This document shows positions 1 to 7,891 of a stretch of DNA of 40,778 nt, one piece after another. Below the pieces are notes generated by a model. The model was not told where the DNA came from. It worked only from the letters and a program-made list of their open reading frames with translations, and searched no databases. The position numbers and the translations under genes were made by a program. The DNA is from Verrucomicrobiia bacterium. GTDB lineage: Bacteria > Verrucomicrobiota > Verrucomicrobiia > JABWAM01. The stretch is from the NCBI GenBank assembly GCA_028687435.1, contig JAQUAF010000049.1:1-40778 (forward strand), given 5' to 3'. Numbering within the stretch: the first letter of the stretch is position 1; every line of letters begins with the position of its first letter.

Positions 1-405
1 ATGGCCATATTCCAAGGCCAGCCCTCGACCCCGTTGGGCCGTGCGTCGAAGTTGCCGGGCCAGATTTTGTCTCAGGCGGCTTTGGCTGCGCCGTTGCTCC
101 TCGAATTCCATGGGGACTCGAATCACCATGTTGCGGACCCCAAGCTTTTCCAAGGCACGATGCAACACGTAGCCAAACGGGCCGGCTTCATAACAGGAGA
201 CCACCCGCCACCCACCTCGCACCCGTTTCTTCACCCAGCTCAAAAATTCCGCCTGCGTGAATCGTTGAGGTGATTTGGGAAAATCCTCGCCCTCCTGCAT
301 GGCGACCACCAGCTTTTCCAAGTGGGCATCGATCGCCAGCTTAAGAACTTTTCCAGATTGTTTTTCAGACAACCCGCCGATAGTGTGAACTTGTTGGTTA
401 TTCAT
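1..405 (-). pseudogene. IS110-family transposase, N-terminal part, internally deleted, runs off window
   Basis: Reading leftwards from an ATG at 405, an open frame of 135 codons reaches the window edge without a stop. Residues about 20-95 look like the N-terminal RuvC-like part of IS110 transposases (LKLAIDAHLEKLVVAM, then CYEAGPFGYVLHRALEKLG). Right after VRNMVI the frame jumps to RVPMEFEEQRRSQ and RGRGLALEYGH, which in relatives lies roughly 45 residues further on. The usual stretch with the KTDxxDA catalytic acid is missing, so the protein should be inactive although the frame is kept. Family assignment is from memory of IS110 sequences; the deletion is inferred from the joined motifs. The rest of the element lies outside the window. 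Confidence 0.6.
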
Positions 406-407
406 AG

Positions 408-446
408 GGTAGCCAGTTTGGCCCGCTCGGGCGGGCCCTGGCTACC
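408..446. repeat. Hairpin next to the transposase start
   Basis: Perfect outer arms GGTAGCCAG (408-416) and CTGGCTACC (438-446) enclose an inner stem GGCCCGC / GCGGGCC (420-426 / 431-437) with a TCGG loop; the two stems are separated by a TTT bulge. It lies 2 bases upstream of the IS110-like start codon. IS110 elements carry structured non-coding RNA (bridge RNA) in their non-coding ends, so this may be a remnant of that, but it could also be a terminator or an insertion target. Confidence 0.6.
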
Positions 447-516
447 TTCATGTTTTCTAAATGTGTTGACGCCCCGCGCCCGTGCGGGCTAGGTTCGCCG
501 TGAAAGAAAATTTTTC

Positions 517-1950
517 ATGGGAATGCGCACACTTTTTTTGAATCCGCCAAGCTTTGAAGGCTTTGACGGAGGGGCGGGATCTCGTTACCAGGCTCGGCGG
601 GAGGTCCGCTCATTCTGGTATCCCACATGGCTCGCGCAGCCCGCGGCAATCGTCAAGAATTCCAAGCTGGTGGACGCTCCTCCGGACGATCTGGATGTCG
701 AAACCGTGCTGAAGATGGCGTCGGATTTCGAACTGACCATCATTCATACCAGCACACCGTCGCTTGGGAACGACTGCAAAACCGCCGGGGAACTCAGGCA
801 GCGATACCCCAAAATGAAAATCGGCTTTGTCGGCGCGCACGCCGCCGTGCTGCCGGAGCAAACCCTGAATGCCTCCCCCGCCATCGATTTTGTCGCGCGC
901 AAGGAATTCGACTACACCCTCAACGACGTCGCCGAAGGCAAACCTTGGGAAACCATCCACGGCATCAGCTACCGGAAAAACGGGCAGATCATCCACAATC
1001 CCGAACGAGAATTGATCGCCAACCTGGACGAAATGCCTTTTGTGGTGGATGTGTACAAGCGCGATTTGACGATCGACAACTATGCCATTGGTTATTTGCA
1101 GCAGCCCTACCTCTCCCTTTACACCGGCCGCGGCTGCCCCGCCCAATGCACCTTCTGCCTCTGGCCCCAAACCATCGCCGGACGCCATTACCGGACCCGC
1201 AGCCCCGAAAGCGTGTATCAGGAAATGAAGCGCGCCAAGGAACTCTTCCCACAAGTCAAAGAGTTCTTTTTTGATGACGACACCTTTACCGCCAACCTGC
1301 CGCGCACCCGGGAAGTGGCCAAAAAACTCGGCACCCTCGGCATCACCTGGTCCTGCAACTCTCGCGCCAATGTTAATTACGAGACATTGAAGGTTCTCAA
1401 GGACAACGGACTGCGGCTGTTGCTGGTGGGCTACGAATCGGGCAACGAACAGATTCTCAGCAATATCAAAAAGGGCGTGTCGCTTGAAAAAGCCCGCGAA
1501 TTCACCAAGCACTGCCACGAACTCGGCATCATCATCCATGGCACCTTCATTCTCGGCCTGCCAGGGGAAACGCGCGAAACCATCCAGCAGACCATCCGAT
1601 ATGCCTGCGAACTGGACCTGTTCAGTCTTCAGGTTTCCCTTGCCGCCGCGTATCCCGGCACCGAATTGTACAACTGGGCCACGGAAAACGGCTATCTGAA
1701 ATCAGACAATCTGGTTTCCGGCAGCGGCATCCAAAACGCCGTGTTGGAATACCCCGGCCTCAGCGCCCGGGAAATCAGCGATTCGCTGGAAAAATTTTAC
1801 AAGCGTTACTACTTCCGCCCGAAACCCATGCTCCGCATCGTCAAAACCATGCTTCAGGACAAGGAAGTGGCCAAACGCCGGCTCCGCGAAGGAGCGGAAT
1901 TCTTCCGCTTTCTCGCCCGCCGCAAACGCTCGGCGGCCGCATCGGCCTGA
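517..1950 (+). CDS. hpnJ: Hopanoid-associated B12-binding radical SAM protein HpnJ
   Basis: A 477-residue protein closely resembling HpnJ. The N-terminus carries the family signature LFLNPPSFEGFDGGAGSRYQ, followed by a B12-binding-like Rossmann domain (about 60-180). The radical SAM domain has its [4Fe-4S] cysteines at C207, C211 and C214 (CPAQCTFC). HpnJ is known to act late in hopanoid tailoring, converting the aminosugar headgroup of bacteriohopanetetrol to a cyclitol ether after HpnI and HpnK. No other hpn gene is visible, so the gene stands alone here. Homologues often begin at MRTLF, so the ATG at 523 is an alternative start. The TGA stop is followed at once by an in-frame TAA. Confidence 0.9.
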   Translation: MGMRTLFLNPPSFEGFDGGAGSRYQARREVRSFWYPTWLAQPAAIVKNSKLVDAPPDDLDVETVLKMASDFELTIIHTSTPSLGNDCKTAGELRQRYPKMKIGFVGAHAAVLPEQTLNASPAIDFVARKEFDYTLNDVAEGKPWETIHGISYRKNGQIIHNPERELIANLDEMPFVVDVYKRDLTIDNYAIGYLQQPYLSLYTGRGCPAQCTFCLWPQTIAGRHYRTRSPESVYQEMKRAKELFPQVKEFFFDDDTFTANLPRTREVAKKLGTLGITWSCNSRANVNYETLKVLKDNGLRLLLVGYESGNEQILSNIKKGVSLEKAREFTKHCHELGIIIHGTFILGLPGETRETIQQTIRYACELDLFSLQVSLAAAYPGTELYNWATENGYLKSDNLVSGSGIQNAVLEYPGLSAREISDSLEKFYKRYYFRPKPMLRIVKTMLQDKEVAKRRLREGAEFFRFLARRKRSAAASA

Positions 1951-1953
1951 TAA

Positions 1954-2148
1954 AAAGAAATTTGCGATATTTTGACGGAAGACGGCTTTGTTTGTGTCCA
2001 TCAACGGGGAAACCATATTGTCATGCAAAAACGGACTGTTGACAGCACCATTACGGTCCCCGTTCCCATTCACCGGGAAGTTCGCGCCGGCACGCTGCTT
2101 TCCATCATTTGCCAAAGCGGTTTACCCCGTGAACAATTCATCCGCTGA
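1954..2148 (+). pseudogene. hicA: HicA-type mRNA interferase toxin, start codon missing
   Basis: Directly after the TGA TAA that ends hpnJ, and in the same frame, 64 sense codons read KEICDILTEDGFV, then HQRGNHIVM, TVPVPIHREVRAGTL and ICQSGLPREQFIR, ending at TGA 2146-2148. This is the almost complete HicA fold (double-stranded-RNA-binding-like mRNA interferase): the conserved RGxH histidine is residue 21 of this frame and the VPVH...GTL..I..QAG motif is present. Relatives start a few residues upstream with an ATG that is absent here; only a TTG at 1972 or an ATG at 2023 could initiate. No hicB antitoxin follows. Best read as a toxin decapitated by a recombination that joined it to hpnJ; weak TTG initiation is possible. 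Confidence 0.65.
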
Positions 2149-2203
2149 AATCGGCATTGTTCACCATGAACCGCGAATCATGCCAAAATTCCAATCTTGG
2201 ATT

Positions 2204-2230
2204 TGACTTTTTGTGGTTATTGACTATTAT
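2204..2230 (+). promoter_or_regulatory. Candidate sigma-70-like promoter for the GntR gene
   Basis: TTGACT at about 2204-2209 and TATTAT at about 2225-2230 lie just upstream of the regulator start at 2240, in a locally AT-rich stretch. The spacer of about 15 bases is short, and the leader would be only a few bases long. Offered as a candidate only. Confidence 0.3.
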
Positions 2231-2239
2231 TAAACCATA

Positions 2240-3418
2240 ATGATCAATAACCAACTCGATATGGCCATTCAACCGCGGGAGCCGGTTCATGTTCAAATCG
2301 AGCGTTTTTTGCGTCAGCAGATCCAGTCCGGCAAGCTCCCCCCGGGCGAACATTTGCCGTCCACACGGGTTCTGGCCCAGCACTGGCATACCGACTGCAC
2401 CGCCATTCAAAAGGCCATGACCCGTCTGGTGGCGGAGGGGCTGATTGATCGCCGGGCCAACCGCGGCACCTTTGTCCGGGAATCATCCCAAAGGGACGTG
2501 ATCGCCTTCTTCATCGGCCCCGATCTGGCCGACGAAACCGCGCATTTTTACCGTTGTCTGTACCGCTGCCTGTGTTCGGAAATGGGCGCAAAGCAGGAAA
2601 CCCGGTGGACTTTCCGGGTTTACGACGGTCTTCGCGAGTTGAACCAAAGCGTCCGTCCGAAAGACAGTTTGATTTTTCAGCGTTTGGCGGAGGAATACCG
2701 GAATTCATCCTTTCGGGGCGTCATTGAAATCGATGGAACCTGCAAGGGGTTCGCCGATTCAAAAACGGAAGCCGCCCTCCCCCGAGCGCGGATGTACGAG
2801 GATGTGGCGCTGGACATGCATCATTTCGGATACTCGGCCATGGAGTTGATGAAATCAAAAGGAATCCAGCGCACGCTTTATCTGCGCACCAAACGGTGGC
2901 CTCAAAAAAACGCGCCCGAAATCGCCGGAATGGAAGAGGCTGCCCGCGCGCTTTCATGCCCTCCGCCGCATATCTATCAAATGTCCAGGGTGTTTGGCGG
3001 CTCAAATGTCGAGCAAATGTCCTACCGGCAGATGCTGTCGTTGATCGACGACTGGGAGAAAAAAGGCAAGTGGCCGGAAGCGCTGATTCTGGACGACGAT
3101 ATCGCGGCCCGCGGAGTGTCTCTGGCCCTGGCGCAAAAACAGGTGAATGTTCCCGACCGGTTGCTGGTCGCCTGCATGACCAACAAGGAAATCGTTCATC
3201 AATACGGAATCCCCATCATGCGTTACCAGATTTCCGTCCAGACAGTCGCCCAAGCCCTGCTCAACGTTCTCACCAAACGTCTGACAGGAGATCCCCTCCC
3301 TGCCCTGCCCATCAAAATTTCCGGCGACGGATGGGTCATCAACGAATCGGATTGTTATTTTGCAAATCAACTTACTGTTCAGAAAGGCACTGAGGCACTG
3401 GGGCACTCTGGGCACTGA
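2240..3418 (+). CDS. GntR-type winged helix plus LacI-type sensor transcriptional regulator
   Basis: A 392-residue chimeric regulator. Residues about 12-85 form a GntR winged helix-turn-helix (PVHVQIERFLRQQI, PPGEHLPSTRVLA, GLIDRRANRGTFV). Residues about 95-370 look like a LacI/periplasmic-binding-type ligand domain ending in a TVAQALLNVL helix. Such GntR-LacI chimeras are common in PVC bacteria and usually sense sugars. It is the first gene of a same-strand run of SDR and Gfo/Idh/MocA genes, which it may control. The last residues (GTEALGHSGH) are encoded by the GGCACTGAG repeat that starts at 3384, so the natural C-terminus appears to have been replaced or extended by the repeat. The ATG at 2261 is an alternative start. 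Confidence 0.88.
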   Translation: MINNQLDMAIQPREPVHVQIERFLRQQIQSGKLPPGEHLPSTRVLAQHWHTDCTAIQKAMTRLVAEGLIDRRANRGTFVRESSQRDVIAFFIGPDLADETAHFYRCLYRCLCSEMGAKQETRWTFRVYDGLRELNQSVRPKDSLIFQRLAEEYRNSSFRGVIEIDGTCKGFADSKTEAALPRARMYEDVALDMHHFGYSAMELMKSKGIQRTLYLRTKRWPQKNAPEIAGMEEAARALSCPPPHIYQMSRVFGGSNVEQMSYRQMLSLIDDWEKKGKWPEALILDDDIAARGVSLALAQKQVNVPDRLLVACMTNKEIVHQYGIPIMRYQISVQTVAQALLNVLTKRLTGDPLPALPIKISGDGWVINESDCYFANQLTVQKGTEALGHSGH

Positions 3419-3592
3419 GGAAAACCATTTCCTCCGTATCCCCCGCCCAAAACCAAACTCCCTCCTCTTCAGTTTTCAGCATCTTAATTTCCTCTATTAA
3501 ACCGTTGAACCGCTGAACCATGAACCGTGAACCGCTGAACCCCTTAATCCAAAATCCTTAGTGCCTGAGTGCCCCGAGTGCCTCAGTGCCTT
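3384..3592. repeat. Paired-arm intergenic repeat, copy 1
   Basis: The left arm (3384-3420, starting AAGGCACTGAGGCACT) overlaps the end of the regulator gene. The right arm (3556-3592) is its reverse complement with a few mismatches and ends 8 bases before the SDR start. Between them are TGAACC-type tandem repeats (about 3500-3545). The arms could form a long imperfect hairpin of about 37 bp. No protein function is seen in the 182 bases between the genes. Confidence 0.8.
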
Positions 3593-3600
3593 CCACACAT

Positions 3601-4582
3601 GAAAATCAAAAACATCTTTTTAACCGGCGCAAGCGGCAAGGTGGGACGGGCATTGCTGCCCGAACTCATGGCGGCCGGATACCGGGTGCGCGCACTGGAG
3701 TTCGAGGAAACCCTCGAAAGCAAGGCCACCGAAATCCTCAAGGGCGACCTGCGCGATCCTTCCCTGGCCAAAAAAGCCCTTCAGGACATGGACGCGGTCA
3801 TTCACATGGCCAACTGCAAGGAAAACCGCGAGTTGTTCCTGGACACCAACATCAAGGGCACGTTCCAACTGCTGGATGAAACCATGCGTTGCAAACATAT
3901 CAAGCAGTTCATCCAGGCCGGTTCCGACGCGCGCGCCGGCATCTTTTTCAATCCCCGGCCCTATCCCATCGACGAGAACTTCCCTCATGCGGCATATCCG
4001 GGTTACTACGCCTTCTCGAAAGTGCTGGAGGAAGTCATGTGCGAGCAGTACCGCATCCAATACCAAACCCCCATCACGGTTTTGCGTTTTTCGTGGGTGC
4101 ACGAAAAGGATGATTTTCTCTGCCACATCACGCTCAAGGAACCCAACTTTGGCGTGCCCATCTGGAAGGAACTGGCCAAAACAGCGAAGCAAAAGAGTTT
4201 TTTCGAGAAGAAAGAGGACGGAGTGGCCAAATTGGTTCATCCGGGCGGAAAACCCGGGGTGCGCCACATCGTGGGGATCAAGGACGTGGTGCAGGGGGTG
4301 ATGAAATCCATTGGCAACCCGGCGGCTATCGGGCATGCGTTCGCCATCACGGGGCCGTCGGCCTTCAGTTACGATGTGGCGGCCGAATATGCGGCCAAAA
4401 AACTGAATCTTCCGGTGGTGGAATTCGAATTGGAAGGATTCCACGATTTCAGCCACAATATCTCCAAACCCCGTTCGCTTTTGGGATACGATCCGCAGTA
4501 CGACATCTTCAAGATTATCGACGAAGGAATCGCCTTCCGCAAAGCCGGGGGGAAACATCAGGAGATCAAATATATCGGGTGA
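3601..4582 (+). CDS. NAD(P)-dependent epimerase/dehydratase (extended SDR)
   Basis: A 327-residue extended short-chain dehydrogenase/reductase. The Rossmann glycine motif is at the N-terminus (FLTGASGKVGRALL), an acidic D-L-R follows strand 3 (GDLRD), and the active-site YxxxK is visible as YYAFSK around residues 141-146. Relatives act on nucleotide sugars or on free sugars and uronates; the substrate cannot be read from sequence. I chose the ATG at 3601 because upstream codons fall within the right repeat arm. It precedes two Gfo/Idh/MocA dehydrogenases with gaps filled by paired-arm repeats, which suggests one sugar-oxidation pathway. Confidence 0.85.
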
Positions 4583-4584
4583 TG

Positions 4585-4724
4585 CCAGGCGCTAAGACAC
4601 TCTGGGCACTGAGGCCCTAAGGAAATCTCGAACTTTGAATCTCTTAACCATTGAACCATAATAAACCTTTAAACCCAAAATCCTCAGTGCCTGAGTGCCC
4701 CCGAGTGCCTGAGTGCCTCTCCTT
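4585..4724. repeat. Paired-arm intergenic repeat, copy 2
   Basis: The left arm (4585-4622, containing CACTCTGGGCACTGAGG) begins 2 bases after the SDR stop. The right arm (4682-4724, containing CCTCAGTGCCTGAGTGCC) ends 6 bases before the next start. The interior has CTCGAACTTTGAA, TGAACC-like units and AAACCCAAAATCC, almost the same as in copy 3, so the copies share ancestry and are not chance low-complexity DNA. Confidence 0.8.
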
Positions 4725-4730
4725 AAAAAA

Positions 4731-5726
4731 ATGAACCCCATCGGATACGGAATCATCGGCGCCGGATTTTTCGGCGAGAAACATCTGGAAGTGCTTTCAG
4801 CCATGCCCGGGGTGGAAGTGCTGGGATTGAGCCGGCGTTCGGCCGGACCGCTCAAGGAAATGGCGTCCAAATACAAGGTGGCCAACACATACACGGATTA
4901 CCATGAACTGCTGGCCAACCCGAAAATCGAGGCGGTAAGCATCACCACGCATGTGGATGACCATTGCCAGCCCGCAGTGGACGCGCTCAAGGCGGGCAAG
5001 CATGTGTTTTTGGAAAAGCCCATGGCCAACACGGTCAGGGAATGCGAGACCATCCTTGCGGCGGCCAAAACAGCCAGGGGCAAATTGATGATCGGACACA
5101 TCTGCCGGTTCGACACGCGGGTGAGCCAGGCGCGGGAGGCGGTGCAGGCGGGGAAAATCGGGAAAATCGTCTCGATGCACGCCACACGCAACCTTCCGGC
5201 ACGCATCGGAGCGTCGGTGCTGGACAAAATCCCCGCGCTGACCGGGGACGGAATCCATGACACGGACATCATGATGTGGCTGGCGGGGAAGGTCAGCACG
5301 GTTTACGCGCAGGAAGTGCGTGTGAGAAAATACAAATACGCGGACGTGGGGTGGGCGATGTACCGGTTTGAGAACGGGGCGGTGGGTGTGATCGAGACGG
5401 TGTGGTGCCTGCCGGACAGCACGCCCTACGCGATTGACGCGCGCATGGAGATCATCGGCACGGAAGGGGCGATTTACATTGATTGCGGCAACGCGGGATT
5501 GACGATCAACGATGCGCAGGGGATGAGCAAGCCTGACACAGCCTACTGGCCGGAGTTGTACGGAAAACGCGTGGGGGTGCTGCGCCATGAACTGGCGTAT
5601 TTTATGGATTGCGTGCGGGCGAACAAGGCGCCGGAGGTGATCACCGCTGAAGAATCCCGTGACGCGGTGGCGGTGATGATGGCCGCCCGGAAATCCGCCG
5701 ACAGCGGCAAGGTGGTTGATCTGTAG
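4731..5726 (+). CDS. Gfo/Idh/MocA family oxidoreductase
   Basis: A 331-residue NAD(P)-dependent oxidoreductase. The N-terminal Rossmann fold has YGIIGAGFFGEKH (residues about 5-17), and the family EKP signature is at HVFLEKPMANT (about residues 92-102) with the catalytic lysine. The C-terminal alpha/beta domain has GDGIHDTDIMMWL, the usual histidine region for substrate binding. Family members oxidise sugars, inositols or their derivatives. I chose the ATG at 4731 because the in-frame GTG at 4713 and the codons after it lie in the repeat arm. The stop codon abuts the left arm of repeat copy 3. Confidence 0.88.
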   Translation: MNPIGYGIIGAGFFGEKHLEVLSAMPGVEVLGLSRRSAGPLKEMASKYKVANTYTDYHELLANPKIEAVSITTHVDDHCQPAVDALKAGKHVFLEKPMANTVRECETILAAAKTARGKLMIGHICRFDTRVSQAREAVQAGKIGKIVSMHATRNLPARIGASVLDKIPALTGDGIHDTDIMMWLAGKVSTVYAQEVRVRKYKYADVGWAMYRFENGAVGVIETVWCLPDSTPYAIDARMEIIGTEGAIYIDCGNAGLTINDAQGMSKPDTAYWPELYGKRVGVLRHELAYFMDCVRANKAPEVITAEESRDAVAVMMAARKSADSGKVVDL

Positions 5727-5845
5727 GCACTCTGGGCACTAAGGAAATGAACCCTTTCTCTTTATCTCGAACTTTGAACCGTTGAATCGTGACCCCCTGA
5801 CCCAAAATCCTCAGTGCCTGAGTGCCCAGAGTGCCTCAGTGCCTT
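5725..5845. repeat. Paired-arm intergenic repeat, copy 3
   Basis: The left arm AGGCACTCTGGGCACTAAGG (5725-5744) overlaps the last base or two of the upstream gene. The right arm (5809-5845) is its longer reverse complement. The interior shares CTCGAACTTTGAACC and CCCAAAATCC with copy 2. The next gene starts 31 bases after the right arm. Confidence 0.8.
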
Positions 5846-5876
5846 AAAATAAGTTACCAACAAAAAAAGGAAAAAC

Positions 5877-7052
5877 ATGTCAAAGAAACTGGTAGTCGGT
5901 CAGATTGGCTGCGGCGCTTTTGGAACGGACATCCATGGCACGCTGGCCCACAAACATCCGAACATCGGCAAAATGAAATGGGCCTGCGACGTTTTTGATC
6001 GCAACGCCCAGGCATTCGCCAAGCGGTTCAACGTGGAAAAAACCACCGCTTCATTCACCGACGTGACCACCGATCCCGAGGTGGACGCGATTTTCATCGC
6101 CACCACCCACGAGGCCCGCGTGCCCATCATCGAAAGCGCGGCCAAGCATGGGAAACACATCTTTTGCGAAAAACCCATGGCCATGACCGAATGGGAGGCT
6201 TACCAGATCGTCCGCGCCGTCAAGCAAAGCAAGGTCAAATTCTGCGTGGATTACATGCGCCGCATGGCGCCAGCCGTCACGGCATTGAAACGCGAATGGC
6301 TGAAACACAAGGCCCATCCCAAACACCAACCCTGGCGTTACACCGAAAAACCGCGCGAAAAACTTCTCGAGGAAAAAACCACGGACTTCCTCGTCCGCGT
6401 CCAGGATGAAAGCTCCAGTTACCGCATGGTGCATCTGGATCCCTTCCATGGCGGCGGTTTGATCATCGGGGAAGCCGTTCACTGGCTGGATCTGGCCTGC
6501 TGGCTTTTCGACAACGACCGGCCCGTCGAAATCCAGGCGTGGGGTTCCGCCCGGATGCGTTACGGAATTTACCTCACCTTCCAAAGCGGCAATGCCGCCA
6601 CCATCCTCATGACGCCCAACGGGACCTTCGATTATCCCAAGGAAATGTACGAGATTGCCCATGACGCCGCGCTTTTCCGCATGGAATTCTTCGTCGAAAA
6701 TCAATACTACGGCCGGCCCGGCCCCGAACAGGAACTTTTCCCCCTGGCGCGAGATCCCCTGCCCAAGGTGGGCAAGGAAGGCGGATTGAGCGGTTTCCTG
6801 AAAAAACACCAGACCCGCTGCAATGAGTCGAAAAATGTCAAAACCGACTGGGGCGCCCTGCTGGCCGATCACGGCTACGGGGAAATGTTCAACGGGTTCA
6901 TCGAAGCAATCCTTCACGACAAACCCGTGCCGTGTTCCGCCATGGACGGCTATCACGCAACCTACCTTGGCGAATTGGCCATGAAATCCATCGAACTGGC
7001 CAAACCCATGCCCGTGCCGGTTGACAAGTGGGATTACTATGTTGATGTTTGA
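5877..7052 (+). CDS. Gfo/Idh/MocA family oxidoreductase (long form)
   Basis: A 391-residue member of the same superfamily as the gene before it but not a recent duplicate. The nucleotide-binding motif is VGQIGCGAFGTDIHG and the EKP signature reads HIFCEKPMAMTEWEA (about residue 100). The substrate-domain histidine region is GGGLIIGEAVHWLDLACWL. The insert and tail are longer than in typical 330-350 residue members. The start is supported by an AAGGA-like ribosome site shortly before the ATG. Located in the SDR/oxidoreductase cassette; substrate unknown. Confidence 0.88.
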   Translation: MSKKLVVGQIGCGAFGTDIHGTLAHKHPNIGKMKWACDVFDRNAQAFAKRFNVEKTTASFTDVTTDPEVDAIFIATTHEARVPIIESAAKHGKHIFCEKPMAMTEWEAYQIVRAVKQSKVKFCVDYMRRMAPAVTALKREWLKHKAHPKHQPWRYTEKPREKLLEEKTTDFLVRVQDESSSYRMVHLDPFHGGGLIIGEAVHWLDLACWLFDNDRPVEIQAWGSARMRYGIYLTFQSGNAATILMTPNGTFDYPKEMYEIAHDAALFRMEFFVENQYYGRPGPEQELFPLARDPLPKVGKEGGLSGFLKKHQTRCNESKNVKTDWGALLADHGYGEMFNGFIEAILHDKPVPCSAMDGYHATYLGELAMKSIELAKPMPVPVDKWDYYVDV

Positions 7053-7087
7053 TTGACAGGTTATTTGGCTGAAGACTGTCAGAAACA

Positions 7088-7125
7088 CAGGGGCGCATTT
7101 CTCATTGACGGGGAATGCGTCCCTG
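7088..7125 (+). terminator. Hairpin between the oxidoreductase and CBM9-like genes
   Basis: CAGGGGCGCATT (7088-7099) pairs with AATGCGTCCCTG (7114-7125), 11 of 12 bases, with a 14-base loop, followed by TTTC. It could end transcription of the upstream gene or act as a leader structure, since the next start is 20 bases downstream. A weaker TGACAG/CTGTCA pair precedes it. Confidence 0.45.
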
Positions 7126-7145
7126 TTTCAATTACCAACATCACT

Positions 7146-7823
7146 ATGCCACACACCCCCTATATTGTTCGAAAAGCGAAAAAGAAACCCGAATTGAAGG
7201 GACTATGGAATGGCCCGGCTTGGAGCGGGGCCAACGTCCTTGACGTGGCCAGCTTCCGCGTCGAAAGCAGCGATCATCATCCCCGCACCCAGGTCAAATT
7301 GCTTTATGATCATGAGCGGATCTACGGATGCTTTCGCGTTGAAGATCGTTATGTGCGTGTCGTCCGCACCCAATACCAGGACATCACCAGCCGCGACAGT
7401 TGCGTGGAGGTTTTTCTCAAACCGAAGCGGGACAAGGGATACTTCGCCTTGGAATTCAACGCCGGCGGAACGCTCCTTTTCTATTACATCACGGACTCCA
7501 CCCGCACTCCGGACGCCTTCAAGGAATACGTGAAAATTCCAACCGAGGAATGGCGCTTATTGGAAGTCTACCATTCCCTTCCCGCAAAGGTTGAGCCGGA
7601 AATCCAGGAACCGGTGGAATGGTTGCTGGAATTTTCCATGCCTTTGAGCCTGATGGAAAAATACGCCGGCCCCTTGGGCGTCCTTCCCGGACAGGAGTGG
7701 ACCGCCAACAGTTTCAAATGCGGCGACGAAACATCCCACCCTCACTGGGCCTCATGGATGCCCGTGGACCATCTCAATTTCCACATGCCGCGATGCTTCG
7801 GCAACATCACCTTTGAACCGTAA
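7146..7823 (+). CDS. CBM9-like carbohydrate-binding domain protein
   Basis: A 225-residue protein resembling the carbohydrate-binding family 9-like domain. Typical pieces are LKGLWNGPAWSGANVLDV at the start, YDHERIYGCFRVED, DSCVEVFLKP and YFALEFNAGGTLLFYY in the middle, and WTANSFKCGDE near the end. No signal peptide is visible, so it may be cytoplasmic or depend on a partner. The frame is open upstream to about 7053, but the hairpin at 7088-7125 lies there, so I chose the ATG at 7146. It follows the dehydrogenases on the same strand. Confidence 0.75.
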   Translation: MPHTPYIVRKAKKKPELKGLWNGPAWSGANVLDVASFRVESSDHHPRTQVKLLYDHERIYGCFRVEDRYVRVVRTQYQDITSRDSCVEVFLKPKRDKGYFALEFNAGGTLLFYYITDSTRTPDAFKEYVKIPTEEWRLLEVYHSLPAKVEPEIQEPVEWLLEFSMPLSLMEKYAGPLGVLPGQEWTANSFKCGDETSHPHWASWMPVDHLNFHMPRCFGNITFEP

Positions 7824-7830
7824 ACATAAA

Positions 7831-7859
7831 TCAAGCCGCGCCGGAGCGCGGCAGCTTGA
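7831..7859. terminator. Strong GC hairpin after the CBM9-like gene
   Basis: GCCGCGC (7835-7841), loop CGGA, GCGCGGC (7846-7852), with outer TCAAG/CTTGA pairing across a bulge. It lies 8 bases after the stop codon at 7823. There is no U-tract, so it may be a Rho-assisted or mRNA-stabilising end rather than a classic intrinsic terminator. Confidence 0.5.
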
Positions 7860-7891
7860 TGCTCAATGCCAGACGCTCGACGCAGAAACAA

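Noticed and set aside
610..1539. Long open frame on the minus strand opposite hpnJ
   Set aside because: No family motifs and biased composition; it mirrors the codon pattern of the real gene on the plus strand.
1988..2206. 72-codon plus-strand frame after hpnJ
   Set aside because: It overlaps the hicA remnant in another frame and shows no protein-like features.
3384..5845. GGCACTGAG repeats as a CRISPR array
   Set aside because: Units are degenerate, contiguous and of 8-9 bases without spacers of constant length; no cas genes are present.
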